DNA from: Kingdonia uniflora
Lineage: Eukaryota > Streptophyta > Magnoliopsida > Ranunculales > Circaeasteraceae
Direction of reading: 5' to 3'
NCBI GenBank assembly: GCA_014058105.1
Contig: JACGCM010002207.1
Coordinates: 1 to 64,000 of the forward strand
Length of the DNA: 64,000 nucleotides
The position numbers and the translations under genes are program-made. The notes under the pieces were generated by a model. That model did not search any database and was not told the origin of the DNA. It was given only the letters and a program-made list of their open reading frames with translations. Shown here piece after piece: positions 22,671 to 35,145 of this stretch (positions are counted from its first letter, which is position 1; each line of letters starts with the position of its first letter).

Positions 22671-25600
22671 ATGGCGCACTCTTGCGTCTCCACCTCAACT
22701 TCAGCTCTAACCCTCTTCTCATCTTCAAGCCCTACCTTGCGCTCTGAAACACTGAACAAATCTCTACTCTTTCAGCCTCTCCGCTCAAGGTATCATTGTC
22801 TATTTCTCTAACTCGTAATTTCATGTTTTATTTGAATCTCAGAGGTTTTCATGTGTTTGATTGTAGAGATTTGAGGAGTTGTGTGTTGAGAAAGAGAGCT
22901 TATCCGATTAAAGCTATCTATTCTACTGGAGTTAGGGCACCTGAAGGGAGTTTCAATTCCAACCAAGATATTTGGTCTATAAGGTTTAGGGTTTTCCAAC
23001 TTTACATTCAGATGTTTTCACTACTTACTAGTGTGCGTTGATTGCAATTCCATTTACCCACTGCTCAAATTCTTTCACTTGACTTGTGAATCGATTAACA
23101 GCTAAAAAAATTAAGACAACCTGGGAATTTTTTTTGGGCCAAGTCTAGTGAATTTGAAGGTATACTAGTACTAGGCGGAATTTTCGTCTATGGTTTTCAG
23201 ATATTCCTGAGTTTTCCGTTAATTGAAATGAAATTTACCTGAGGTGACCCAATGCTGAGTGAGTTAGAACTTTTGACTATTTTTTAGTATGTTGTACTTA
23301 TAGTGTTTTTTTTTTTTTCTTATCTTAGGGATGACTTGCAACTTCCGTCATCGCCGTTTTTTCCTGCTTATGCACAAGGAGGGCAAGGTCCGCCTCCGAT
23401 GGTGCAAGAGCGTTTCCAGAGTGTTATAAGTCAGCTATTTCAGCATGTAAGTGCTTCTTTTATTCGGTGCCTCCTCTTACAGTAGCTAAAATGGTAAATT
23501 TATTACTGATTTGATTTTTGAGAAGGTGAGATGCTTGTATTCACTACTTTTAAATTGTGAAATAACTGTATTTTCAGAGGATAGTGCGGTGTGGTGGAGC
23601 TGTTGAGGATGACATGGCAAACATTATTGTTGCCCAACTTCTCTATCTTGATGCCATAGATCCTAAAAAGGTTTGTTTCAATTTTACTTTTACTGGATTG
23701 TGTGAATATTTATGCTGCTTTGGAAATTAGTCTGTTGTGCTTTCTTTTGCTGATACTTATCTTACTGTGTATCAAAGACTTTTTAGTTAGTGGTTAATTT
23801 AGTGAGAGTGAGAGTAGAATGCCACAGGAGATAATCTATAGTTTTGCTACTCGCCTTACATATGTAACAATAACTAACTAGGATCCAATTCCTAGTGACG
23901 TGGTTCTAGGCTGTGAGGATTTTGCAGCCGTCCCATAAAAAATAAAATTGTACCCTGGGAGGGACTTTAGGCCTCCAGATTCAGGAAGCCGGGAGCTAGA
24001 GAGAGGGAACATACTAAGCATCATCATCAAAGAACGAGGAGTTCGTAGATGCTACTAGCGACCGAAAAAGCATTGAAAGTGGAGTAGGGCGATGGAAAGC
24101 ATAGGGAGACTGGGGGATAGAAAAATCCATGTAGAAGCTCACCGAGAAAATACCGTATCTGCGGATGAACTAACCCTTTGTCTCCCTGACCTTGTAAGGC
24201 CGACTGGCGCAAACTCTATCCATAGGAGCAATGAAGGACATTTCACAATCTTAGGAACACAACTTTTAGTTGAAATTTTGACAATCCATGAAAGCATCGG
24301 CAATTGATCTTTCCCACTAGCAATAATATAAATAACAAGAACTCCATCAAGAGTACTACCGGACCGAATGTCCTATCCATGTATGATATTGTGCCTTCTA
24401 AGACTTCAGGTTCTCTCTCACACCTAGACCCCCCTTCACAAATCTTCAAAGCCACTTTCCTCTCAAGGCTTATTCTGCAGATTCCTAAATTCTTAATTTA
24501 CTCTAAACATAAATAAATATTTATAGTTTTATGAGTTCAACGAAGATTTTTTTTTTTACCAACTCGGAGCCGGATCACCCAATCCAACTCGGGATTGGTC
24601 ATTTTCCTTTTGCAGATATATTACATTTATTTAACAACTAAAGATTAAATCTCAATGAATATTAAGTAATACTTATGGACGAGCAGTAACATGTTTTTAT
24701 TTGGTGAACAGGACATTGTCATGTATGTGAATTCTCCAGGAGGATCTGTTACTGCTGGTAATACAGTTTAATTTCCTTTTTATTATCGTTGTATACCGCA
24801 ATGTAATTTGAGCACTTCTTGAATATACTGTTTTCATCTGCCTAACTTGAGTTGCATCCACCCCATTAGGTATGGCTATATTCGATACCATGAGGCATAT
24901 TAGACCTGATGTTTCCACAGTATGTGTTGGACTAGCGGCTAGGTAAGACAGATTTTCTCTCACTATTGCTGTGGCTTTGCATTCTTTCGTAGATCCTTGG
25001 TTTTATATTCATTCTTATTGAGTATTCACATTCCAGTTTGCAGCTTAGATACCTAAACTATTTCAGTTACCTTTTTCTTTGTTCTATTTACCACATGATT
25101 TGTGGTGGATAATTATGCATCATCTTGTTGTTTTGTATAAATATTTTTTGATAACAGTTTTTCTGCTTTTAAGTACATCCCTAACTGATGGAAATCATGG
25201 AACATGGTTTGTCTACAATCTGATTTCTTACCTTATTTTTTCTTTGCGACTTCAATTATTGGATTTTTTATATTGAAATATATAAAACCAGATCCATCAG
25301 ACAAAGAGCTTAGGCCTTAAAATCCAAAGCATCACCGTTCTGAACTCAATTTGTACCGAGCTTTGACTTCTGATAATTCTATTATCTGAAAGCTCTATTT
25401 ATAAGAAATGTAAAATGCATTACAATGCATTAAAATGCCCTCCTTTATCCACGAAGAGCACACTAGGCCCACAGAAATAAAATGAAATAGAAAGAGAAAA
25501 GAAAAAATTGCTCCACAAGAACAAGCAATCAGGATCATAATGAAATTTCCAATCGAACTATCTTTGGACGATTGAAAAGTAAGACAGGTTAGAGATACTG

Positions 25601-28600
25601 GCGTGCGTGAAAAATTGGCATGTTAAACACTTCCCTTGTACTAGTCGCCAACTTGCACCACCAGAAGATAGGAATTTTGCCTCCACGGGCTTTTATTTCA
25701 CTTTTATTGTATTTCTTTCAAGCCATAGAACCGAAAGCTTCGCAGTAGGAGGAATTGCTACATTATTATTCGCAGACATCAAGTGTACTGAAATTCCAGT
25801 TCTACAAGAGCTCCTTGATTTTGTTAAAATGAGACCGGCACCTCAACTTCAGTAAACATTTCAGTAAAAAAAACTACTGTAAATGGATAATGGGAAAATA
25901 GATGGTGAATGGATCCCCATTTCTTGTATGCAGATTTAACACAGCTTATCAGTTGTAAGGGTTTTATTTATGAAGGCTGTTTTGGAAAGCTTGGTAATTC
26001 CATTATTTTTCTTGAAACTGGATAGGGGAAACCAGGTTAGACATAATTTTCTAAAAAGATCTTAGCAAGTACACACCACATTCCACCCAGATCCTGCTAT
26101 ACATATTCCCTAGATGAGGATGGCAAAATGTTTTCTTCAAGAGCATCTCCAGCAGTATATGAGTAGAGGAAAATACTCCTACTTTCCCAGTAGCCAGAAG
26201 CATTTTATCCCTGCAGTGGGGCCCTTAAGAGTAGGCTTAGAAAGGGAGTGCAACAAACACTAAATTGTACGGCTTAGTCTTTCCCCAAGGTCACTAGACC
26301 CCTACAACAGCTATGTTAAAGGAAACCTTAACTATCCCTAGACTTCTTTTCTATGAAAGTGCACAGCAGAAAGGACTGCAATCCCGATGACATTACCGCA
26401 AGTAGTTTGATTTTAGTTTATTTATACGTATAGTTTAAGGTTTTTCTCCATCAAATTTATCCACATTAACCGAAATCTTAATACAGCAATCCAAAATATT
26501 CTAATGCATTACATTACTCTAAAATAAACATACTAATTATATCATTCCGAACATTACAATACGTATAAACATCGATTCCATCTCTTTTCTGTGGTTTCAC
26601 CGTTTCAGTGATTTTTTATTGCGAACGTTCCTTTGAGTACCAGAAAGTATCACTCACCATAATCCTTTTATCTCTATTTTTTTTTCTTTACGAACATCGT
26701 CGACTTACCTTCACATCTTTTTCTCTTTTTCACGTGTCGCTTCATTAAAAGAAATTATCTCAACCCTTTGCGATCATGCAAGCGGTAGTTTTAGCAAATG
26801 ATTCTCAACATTTATTCTTCATATTGTTCATCTTTATTTATTGTTGGCCAATGAGGCAATTATCATCACATGAGCACAAGCTGTCCATAACCTCCTCCAT
26901 CACCAGAACTTCCTTTACCAGGTTCTGGTGCCACATTATATTTGGTACATTTCAGATCCTTATTAACCGAAGCCTTTTTGTCTTAGCCCAACGTCTGATG
27001 TTAATTAAAATTTTAAAAGCACCAATGAAATGTTCTCCAAATATCTTAATGCTTTTAACATTTTAATTAAACATGCGGGATAAAGGCAAGTTAGCACAGC
27101 TCCAATTATTAAAATTTGACATGTGCCAAGGAGAAGGCAATACCCAATTCTAGTCTTTGGGAGCTGTGAGCCATCACCACCTTAACTAAAAGTACTGGTA
27201 ATTGAAGAAGTGGAGGGCGACTCATACTCATGTGCTGATAAGCCTAATTGGTCAATAACAATGAGGATGTATGCTACAAAGGATAATGTATAAGATGATT
27301 GCTCAAAATTACTGTTAATATGATGTCAATAATTGAGATAATTTCTTTGGATAAAGCAATACGTTGCTAGTAGAAAATGATTAGGAAAGAGGCTAGCGAT
27401 GCTCTTAACGCAGAGAAAGAACAAATTTTTTTATTTTTTTATTTTTTGAGAATGAAGAGCAATTAGTTATGACAATTGATATTTTGTCACTTTCTCGGTA
27501 GTATAGCAATTCTTGAAAGACTTGAGTATAATAATGACTGGAGAACATTGGCAGTAATTTAGGCATGTGTAGGAAACAACATCCACTTGGGAGCAGCAAT
27601 TACTGGCGATGGCTCGTGCCACTGGGTTAGATCGCGGCTGTGTTTTAAACACCAGTGTGTCAAACACGACAGGAACTGTGGGGTTAAAGGAGTGGTTCTT
27701 TGTATGTACAAAATAAAATTTGATTGGGATAGAATGAATTGCAGTACATGGTTGTTTACTTTCAACCTGATTTGTAAATAGCTATTCTCCTATTGGCGTC
27801 TTAGAACAAATACAATCAAACCTACTTGCAACCCATCATCACCAATTGCTCCTCCTGGAATGTGAATGTCGCTTCCTGCACATGCCCAAATTATTGTTAA
27901 AGTGTTATCGGCTCGTCATTATATTCATTTCTTTTAAGGTTTGTTATATTACTGAGCCTAGAAGACCCTAGTGGGCATTGGAAGTATGATGCTTTTTCAT
28001 GTATCCTAATTTTGGCCCTACATAAAATTGAAAAAAAAGCTGTTTAAGTAACGATTTGACTACACTAGGTACGATTATAGAGCGCTCTATTCGGGAGGCA
28101 ACTATAATTTAGTTTTATTTGGCCTTGTCTGGCGTTCATAGGGCAAACCTAATACAAATCGTATCTCGGGAGTCTCATTATTGTGTCACATACATTAAAC
28201 ATTGTTGATCTTTCATTCGAGTTGGTTATGACTTATGAGTGTACTCTAGTGCTTGTCTTTCTCTGTTCCTGTAATAAGAACCGAACTTTAATTTACACTC
28301 TTAGCATTGAGAAACTGACGTTAGGTATTATGTTTTTCTTTTTTCTCCTGACAGTATGGGGGCTTTCCTTCTCAGTGCGGGCACAAAGGGTATAAAAATG
28401 CTCTCACTTATTTTTTTTTCGATGATTAACTGGGAGTTCTTTTTGTATTAATTATTTTCTTTTTTTTGGTTATTGTCCATAATAATGAAGGTAAAAGATA
28501 CAGTTTACCGAACTCAAGGATAATGATCCATCAGCCGCTTGGTGGGGCACAAGGTGGGCAAACTGATATAGACATTCTGGTAAGACACTACTTCCTTTGA

Positions 28601-29587
28601 TTTTTTTCTGTCTCTCAAATCCTTATTGTGGACAGTTTCTAATATAAAACAATTTCCAAGTACAAATGAAGTAACTGTACCTATAACTATCTATGATTTC
28701 TCTTTCAAAAAAAAAAAAAAAACTAACTATGATGTCTCAATGAGATGTATTGAGACAAAAATCATGGTCCACCTTGGGCCTAGTCATAATTTTTGTTGAC
28801 TTGCAAGGGTCAAATGATTGCACATGATATATTCCATCCTCTCTCTAAGTGGCAATCATGGAAATATTCAGTTTTGCATGTTAAAATCATTCTAGCGGCA
28901 TTTAAGTCAAATGTTGCAATAGTATAATGTCCTTTAGGACTTACTATGGTGACTATAATAGATATTGCAAGGATTTTAAGCCAGCTCGTCTTTAATGCTG
29001 TAACGTCCTCTAGGAATAATTATTGTGGCCATAATAGCTGCTCAAATGTTGGGGTAAATAATAGTTGAATAACTAAAGGAGGTTACTTTGTGAAAACACT
29101 GCTGTAAGAACTGGATTATTATAACGTATGCATTGTGACACTATTCTCTAATGACCTATGTAGCAAGTGTAAATCATGATATATTGGTCCACCAAGATTT
29201 TCATTCAAAAGAGCAGCATTGGCAGTTTCGTGAAACTATTGATGCTCTAAAGTAGTGATTATGGACTATGCAGGAGGATGTCCATACTTATCACGCTCCA
29301 ATCCAACCTGATGTGTACTTAGTTGATTTTACATGGAACTCTTTAGTTTCTCATACGGTATTATTTATTTTGTTGTTATTGCACCCCAGGCAAACGAGAT
29401 GCTGCATCACAAGGCTACTCTCAATGGGTACCTGGCTTATCACACTGGTCAAACCTTAGAAAAGATTAACCAGGACACAGACCGCGATTTTTTCATGAGC
29501 GCCAAGGAAGCAAAAGAGTATGGGATGATTGATGGAGTTATTATGAATCCTTTAAAAGCCCTTCAGCCGCTTGCCGCCATTCAGTAA
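22671..29587 (+). CDS. CLPP5: plastid ATP-dependent Clp protease proteolytic subunit 5
   Basis: Serine peptidase subunit of the stromal Clp core, which degrades unfolded plastid proteins delivered by ClpC chaperones. Nine exons join in frame: 22671-22789, 22867-22983, 23329-23446, 23578-23670, 24712-24757, 24870-24942, 28355-28389, 28491-28579 and 29390-29587. All introns are GT-AG. The product has 295 residues, close to the family length. The first ~70 residues are Ser/Arg-rich, as in a plastid transit peptide. Marker segments are [32 protein letters not shown], and the catalytic Ser189 (GLAASMG), His214 (RIMIHQP) and Asp259 (NQDTDRD). The ending [12 protein letters not shown] is typical of CLPP5. 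No frame damage is visible. Intron 6 is 3.4 kb. The start is the first ATG, preceded by a (GAA)n leader. Confidence 0.95.
23671..24711 (+). other. CLPP5 intron 4
   Basis: 1041 bp, with donor GTTTGT and acceptor GAACAG. The middle (about 23930-24500) is less AT-rich than the rest and has open frames on both strands without family features. It may be an old insertion, but no end repeats were found. Confidence 0.5.
24943..28354 (+). other. CLPP5 intron 6, expanded
   Basis: 3412 bp between the exons coding up to GLAA and from [10 protein letters not shown], so the catalytic Ser codon is split by it. It holds a likely non-autonomous element (26141-27404) and otherwise AT-rich sequence. Donor GTAAGA and acceptor TGACAG look normal. 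Confidence 0.7.
26141..27404. mobile_element. possible Harbinger-like element in CLPP5 intron 6
   Basis: Left end GAGCATCTCCAGCAG and right end (reverse complement) GAGCATCGCTAGCC resemble the ends of the other Harbinger elements in this window. TTA follows the right end, but the left flank is CAA, so a target duplication is not confirmed. No transposase frame was found inside. Confidence 0.4.
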
Positions 29588-32500
29588 CTAATTTTCTCTT
29601 CTTTTTTATTTTTGTTTTTATAAGCAACCAATTTTCTCTTTTTCGGTTTGTAGTCTGCCTTGCTATTTATAGGATTAATTTATTCATGATATCATACTCC
29701 ACTGTGGTTTCTTCTTTAAAAAAAATGTCAATAATTATGTTCGTGTATGTCATAAACATGATTTGGTGCTGTTTTCGTTGCCATCCAACATATTAATAAT
29801 AATAGCATATCACTATTATAATCAACTATGAAGTTTCTGAATCTTTGAGAACTTACACTTATTTCGTGGTTCATTCTTCTCAAGAATCTTGAAGGATTAT
29901 TTTAAGCGAGAACTCCTCCAAGAAGCTTCTGCTGTTATTGTTTCTCAACATCCCAAACAGTCAATCCACTAGATTACAATCGCACTTATATTTATTGTTG
30001 TTCTCTGATTAAAGCTTACAAATTTATGGACATAATTGTTTACAGATACAGTTTAAGTTTAGGAGAATTGTTTTCTGAGAGTAATAGGTTGTAAGTTTAA
30101 GGGCACTATTGAACTACCAGCAATTTCCTGATTATGTATACATATAGTGTGCTAATGCTAAGACCTTATCTGATATCCATATGCCATTGGAAATAAGAAG
30201 TGATCTCTACTTATGTGGTTAATCTCATAGTATTACCAATCTAGGATAAACAAAAGAAAACTGAGGAAATTGAACTCATCGTTTTACTGGCATCAAGCAT
30301 CATAATATGATTATATAGAATTGTATCAGAAGTACATATAGATCTATAGACTGATGGAAATTATTTATGCGCCTAAGCGGCTTACATCCATATTCAATCA
30401 AGCTAATAAAATAGGAATTTTGTGAAGAAGCTTCTTTTTAGGAGTCTTTTGATTTTGATAGCTAAAGAGTTCATTAGATAAAAGAGCTCATTTTTTTCAA
30501 ACTTCAAAGGCCTGAAGGTGGGGATACAAGTACAAGCAGGCTGAACTTATATCAAACGATCTCCAAGTTGTTAAAAAAATGACAGTAATAAAGAAAATAT
30601 AGTACAATGACAACATATAACAAACTATAGCTAATAATCTCAAAATAAAAAATAACAAAATAGAAGGAAACAAAGGATGAGGGCCTCTTTATGAATCACC
30701 ACTCTCCTGTATTGCTTTGTTGGTTCAAAGATTCCAAACTAAAAGCAAGCTCATAATCTTTTCCTTTGCCACCTTGAATGTCACAGTTAAAATAAAACCA
30801 AAAGATATTCTCTCCAAAATACTATGATGTCGTAGATATAACCTACACTACTTCGTTGCATAAGAAAATAATATCACACTCTTATAAGTGAGTGAGAACA
30901 AGATTCACCAGCAAGCTAATGTGTGAGAGAACAACCGTAGAAAATTACATATGAGTAGTTACTCCTTAGCTCCTAAAATGTCACAGGAAGTAGTGTTACT
31001 TATAACTCCCATAATCTCTTGCCCAATCCGCTATACACTGAAAATTAAGTTGCTTTGCAATGACAATCTTGCTCGGGATTGCAATGCTGATAGGTAGTTG
31101 TGGATGCATATTAATACCTTTTTTTTCTCAGTACCGTGAGGTTTATTATACTCTTCTAGGCCATATTAGTTATGGTTAGTTTTTTAGTGTTTTTCTAAAT
31201 TATGAAAGAAGGAAATACATTTTATGATGAATGATGCTTGCTGCGTCCGTCTTCAATTTTGTACGTCCACCCTAAGATTATTTGTGTTCAAGTAGGGCAT
31301 AGTATCCCAACTGACCTCCCTCGCCCAGGGCTGACATTCTAGCATCTCTCAATAACCTAAATAAATCTTGCTGCATAAAAAAAGAATCATACACTCAGCC
31401 TCCAGTGAATACTGATGCATCTAGTGAACACTGATTGAAAGATTTTCCATCATCTCACGAGTAATCTTAACACAAAAAGAACTCATTTTTGGTAAGTGCA
31501 TAACTTTTCCTTTTTCCTAATGGATTCACACATCTATCAGAAACGCCAATGAATAAACACGATACATAATCTTGTAAGCTTCTCCTAAGCCCCATATTCC
31601 CCAAGCCCACCTCCCTTTCCCCACCCTGTAAATTCTAAATGGAAGCTGTCTCCTTTACTGTTAAGGAAGAACAACTTCACCATACACCCATCCCATTATT
31701 GAGGTAAACAACTCTTGAAGACCTCTAAACTTGTAAGAATACTGTTGAGGCAATACATCCACAGATATTAGTCATTCTGCAGCCCTACCATCATTGGCAG
31801 AAACTCAACTATTCTCCCACTCTTTGAGATAATCAATCAAATGTAAATAGGTCATGAAGGTCACTGCAATACTAGAAGTTTCTATTTACCGTTTAGAACC
31901 CAATTTCCTTTCTAATACCCCATTGTCTTAAAGCCCTTTCCAATGTCTGAGCTGGTATTATTCTGATCTGTTACATTTATCAAAAAAATAAAAATATATT
32001 TTGACCTGTTTTACATTCCCAAACAGGAGTCATAGGTAGTAGCTCAGGGGATGTCCTGTGTCTAGCCCCGAGGCTAGTAAATGGCTGTTTTGGAGCTTCC
32101 TGCCCCTGTTTTTGTTACTTATTTATTTAGGTTTACCATAAATAGTATTACACTTCTTCGAAAAGTAAGCTGATCCATTGCTGTTTCTACAATATCAAGG
32201 ACCATTGACAAAGTTAAGAGCAGTACTCTGAACTCCAACATTGTGCCCGAATTGTCTTGTATAAAGCAGCTAGACATGTTTGGACAGTTATATCTTAACA
32301 TTTGGACAAACCCCATGACTGGTAACATACTCCCCTGAAATACTGTTTCCATTATCCAGAACTTGTTTAGCAGGTGAAGATCATCTGATAAAGTAGTTGG
32401 GCATTTGGAAAGTTTAGGTATTTTATTCTCTGAGAAATAAATCTACGTTAGGAAAAATCTTACATAAACATTGCAGGTCACTTTCCAGTTTACAAGGTGG

Positions 32501-33910
32501 TTCGAATTAGGAATTAGGACAGTTATTTCCTAGGAGCTTCGACTTGCTTTAGAGTTCCTTATAATGTTATGCAACTTTGGATCCGTAGCCCAAATGAGAT
32601 CATCATTCCTCTTTATCATCCAAATCTATGTTAAGGTAAATAGGTTTAACCAGTATTTCTGCATCGAGTATGATAAAACTGTGGCAAGTCGTCTTTGAAA
32701 GTTGAGGCCAGACAAAGACAATGAAAAAAATTGATTGGCTTAGACTGCCTAGATTAGGAATCTTAACCAACCCCACCTCGGAGAATATTTCTAATACTAT
32801 ATAGGGAATCTCTAACTGCCAAAACCCCCGAGAAAATGATAAAGATAAATTCTAAGAAAATATTAAGATAAAAAACAAAATGTCAAAATATAGATACAAA
32901 AAGAAAGAGACATAGAGGGACAAAACACTGCCAAAACAACTCAAGCACTAGCTCCACATGATAAAGAATAGAGAAAAGGCTCATTATGGACATTCAAGAC
33001 ACTCAGATAGATTTAAGAAACCCCACCCACCTCGTGAAGTTCATGGCATCTTTAAATATAGATAACTACCACATAAAAGCCTCCATCAGTGCAACGGTGC
33101 AACCTCTCAGTACCTCACTTTTTTTCTAGTTTTTCATTGTCAATAGTATTACAGAAAGAAACCCAGGGGACCCAATAACCAACAATTTCCCACTTCTTTA
33201 TCCAATTATCTCTGGTGACCCCTACCTTCCTCATATAACAACCAAATAAGGGAAAATGAAAGTCTTACAATCATTTTGGATCTGCCTGCACCACGAATTC
33301 TTTAACCTCCCACCCTACTTTTGGCTTCTTCTTTAATGCTCCCACTCAATATTATTGCCTTCTTTATGCCTAGAAAGGTTTTTCTTTCTACTAGTATCTT
33401 AAACTTTACTTGCAAGGTTTTTGGATGACAAAATTTTCCAGGGTAAATACATTAAAGAATAGTAGAATATCTTTTGCAGAATTTCTTTTTTAGTGTGTAG
33501 AGCTGACAATGTAGAGTTTCTTGAAAATAGATTTCCAAAACAAGAAGTTTTTCAGCCAAGAAATATAGTAGAAAAATGGAATTTGCTCCAAACTCCCGGG
33601 ACACTTGTCTTTTTGTGTTAACTGTCTTTTTGTTGGAAAACAAGTATATAATTTCAGTAATTATGATATTATCTTTTAATTTTTCAAAGGTGGAAATTAA
33701 GTGATATGAAGGTTTGTTTTCATACTAATCCCTAATCTTCTTACTTGGCTCTTGAATATCTGACATTTTCTATTGGCCTTCAATGGAAATTTATTTCAAT
33801 TGGAGTAATCATTGTTAGTAAGAAAATATGAGATCTTAGAATTACACTGATCAAAGAGAATATCTGAAACCATAAATATGAACAATTCAATACATTTTCC
33901 TTTTGAAGTA
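29588..33910. other. 4.3-kb intergenic region, no gene found
   Basis: Follows the CLPP5 stop; the first few hundred bases are probably 3' UTR. Both strands are AT-rich with only short, feature-free open frames (for example minus 32119-32352). No transposase, polymerase or RNA gene was recognised, and no end repeats could be paired. Confidence 0.5.
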
Positions 33911-35145
33911 TTACCTAGGAATACTCAAAGAGGGAAGAACAAGGTTTCTTTCGTCGAAGAAATTACTCCTTACAAAGCTTGTAAAAGATGAAGAAGTTGT
34001 TGGTAGCTCTTCAAGATCATCATAGAAGTCATTTTCTTCTGATTTTGGTATCGATGAGAAGTTCATGATATTGGTATAAGAAAGTGGTTCTTCATCAAGT
34101 ATGAGATCAAATGAGTCATGGGTTTTGTCCAATGTTATCATCAAAGAGTCTTCTTCTTGCTGATGGATGATAGGGGGTTGGAAGTATAGGAGATCATGGT
34201 CTTCAGTAAATTCTTCCTCGCGAGTGTCATTTGTTTGTTCGTCACATGGCGGTGGTGGTAGTTCTTCATTGTTGAGTTTATTTGTGTTTATATCAGGGCC
34301 TGGATGGTTATGAGTTGAGGTGTAGGTGATGATGATTAATGAAGCATCTGTCTTGCATCTCTCAACTTGTTTTTTTGCAGAACAACCCTTTGATGTGCTG
34401 CACCTGTAGTAGCCCCTGCAGAGAATGGAAAGCCAAGAACTGATCAGAGGATCGAGATTATTTCGTATGTTTTCTCTCTTTTCCCCCTATTGAGAGTGAT
34501 CTTGGGTCAGCTGTTTGCCAGACTAATGGCATATGCAAACCTGTCAACCATAGAAGTCATTTGTCTGAATAAAGGATCAATCTCAAGATCTCTGCGTCCT
34601 GAATCTCCTGGTGCACAGGGGTTTGGATTTGTTCCTTATAAGATATTTCTCAGTAAAGTATGCAAAAATCTTAGACATGATCAGTTAGTCAAGCGAAAAA
34701 AGGATTAACTAACCTTGGATATGGGGATCCTTTGATAGGTTTTTGCCCATATTTCCTCCAAGACCAGGAATCAGAAGGTGGGCATTCATTCTTATGTTTC
34801 CCTGAATCTGCTTCAATCTTCACAGCCACTACTGTCTTCTCATATACTTTCCTATTACAATACCACATAAGCAAAGGAGGTAAAAAAAAAAAAATGCACA
34901 AAACTCAGATGTGTACCAATGACTTAAACCTGATCTTTTGTCATTTCAAAAACTGAACAGGCAGACACTAACCTTTTCTTGGAAGATTGATTTTCTGTTT
35001 TCTGTTCACTTGAAGAATTAGAGTCTGCCTTTGCAGATACTGAGGAGTCTTCCATTCTTGATCTCTTCTGGGTTTCTGTTTCTTCTTCTTCTTCTTCTTC
35101 TTCTCCGTGTCGGTCGCTGGGTTTTACATCAGTGCCCTCCCCCAT
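33911..35145 (-). CDS. WRKY transcription factor, group IIe
   Basis: Three exons, 35145-34973, 34851-34714 and 34415-33911, give 271 residues. The domain has WRKYGQK at residues 89-95, preceded by PPSDSWS and followed by PIKGSPYPR, which marks group IIe. The zinc finger is C-x5-C-x23-H-x-H (Cys109, Cys115, His139, His141). The second intron falls after the codon beginning Arg104, the conserved WRKY intron position. Upstream are a run of eight Glu (15-22), encoded by a GAA/GAG microsatellite, and Ser/Lys-rich sequence. The C-terminal third is acidic with Ser/Thr clusters, as in activation regions. Such proteins bind W-boxes (TTGAC) in defence, senescence or development genes. The exact orthologue is not certain, so I give no symbol. 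Confidence 0.92.

Noticed and set aside
22299..22679. Open frame on the minus strand across the CLPP5 5' region
   Set aside because: It is antisense to the H1 end and CLPP5 leader, is rich in low-complexity Phe from the GAA repeat, and has no family features.
25607..25855. 82-codon plus frame in CLPP5 intron 6
   Set aside because: No motif or partner exon; including it would break the conserved Clp protease sequence between GLAA and SMGAF.
29268..29389. Possible alternative exon just before the last CLPP5 exon
   Set aside because: Although open in one frame, it would add about 40 residues between DIDIL and ANEML, which are adjacent in the family. The acceptor at 29388-29389 gives the conserved join.
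22671..29587. Plastid-encoded clpP1 or a plastid DNA insertion
   Set aside because: The sequence has a transit peptide, nine exons and CLPP5-specific segments, so it is the nuclear paralogue.
32119..32352. 77-codon minus frame in the large intergenic region
   Set aside because: No recognisable domain, no supporting splice structure and no conserved context.
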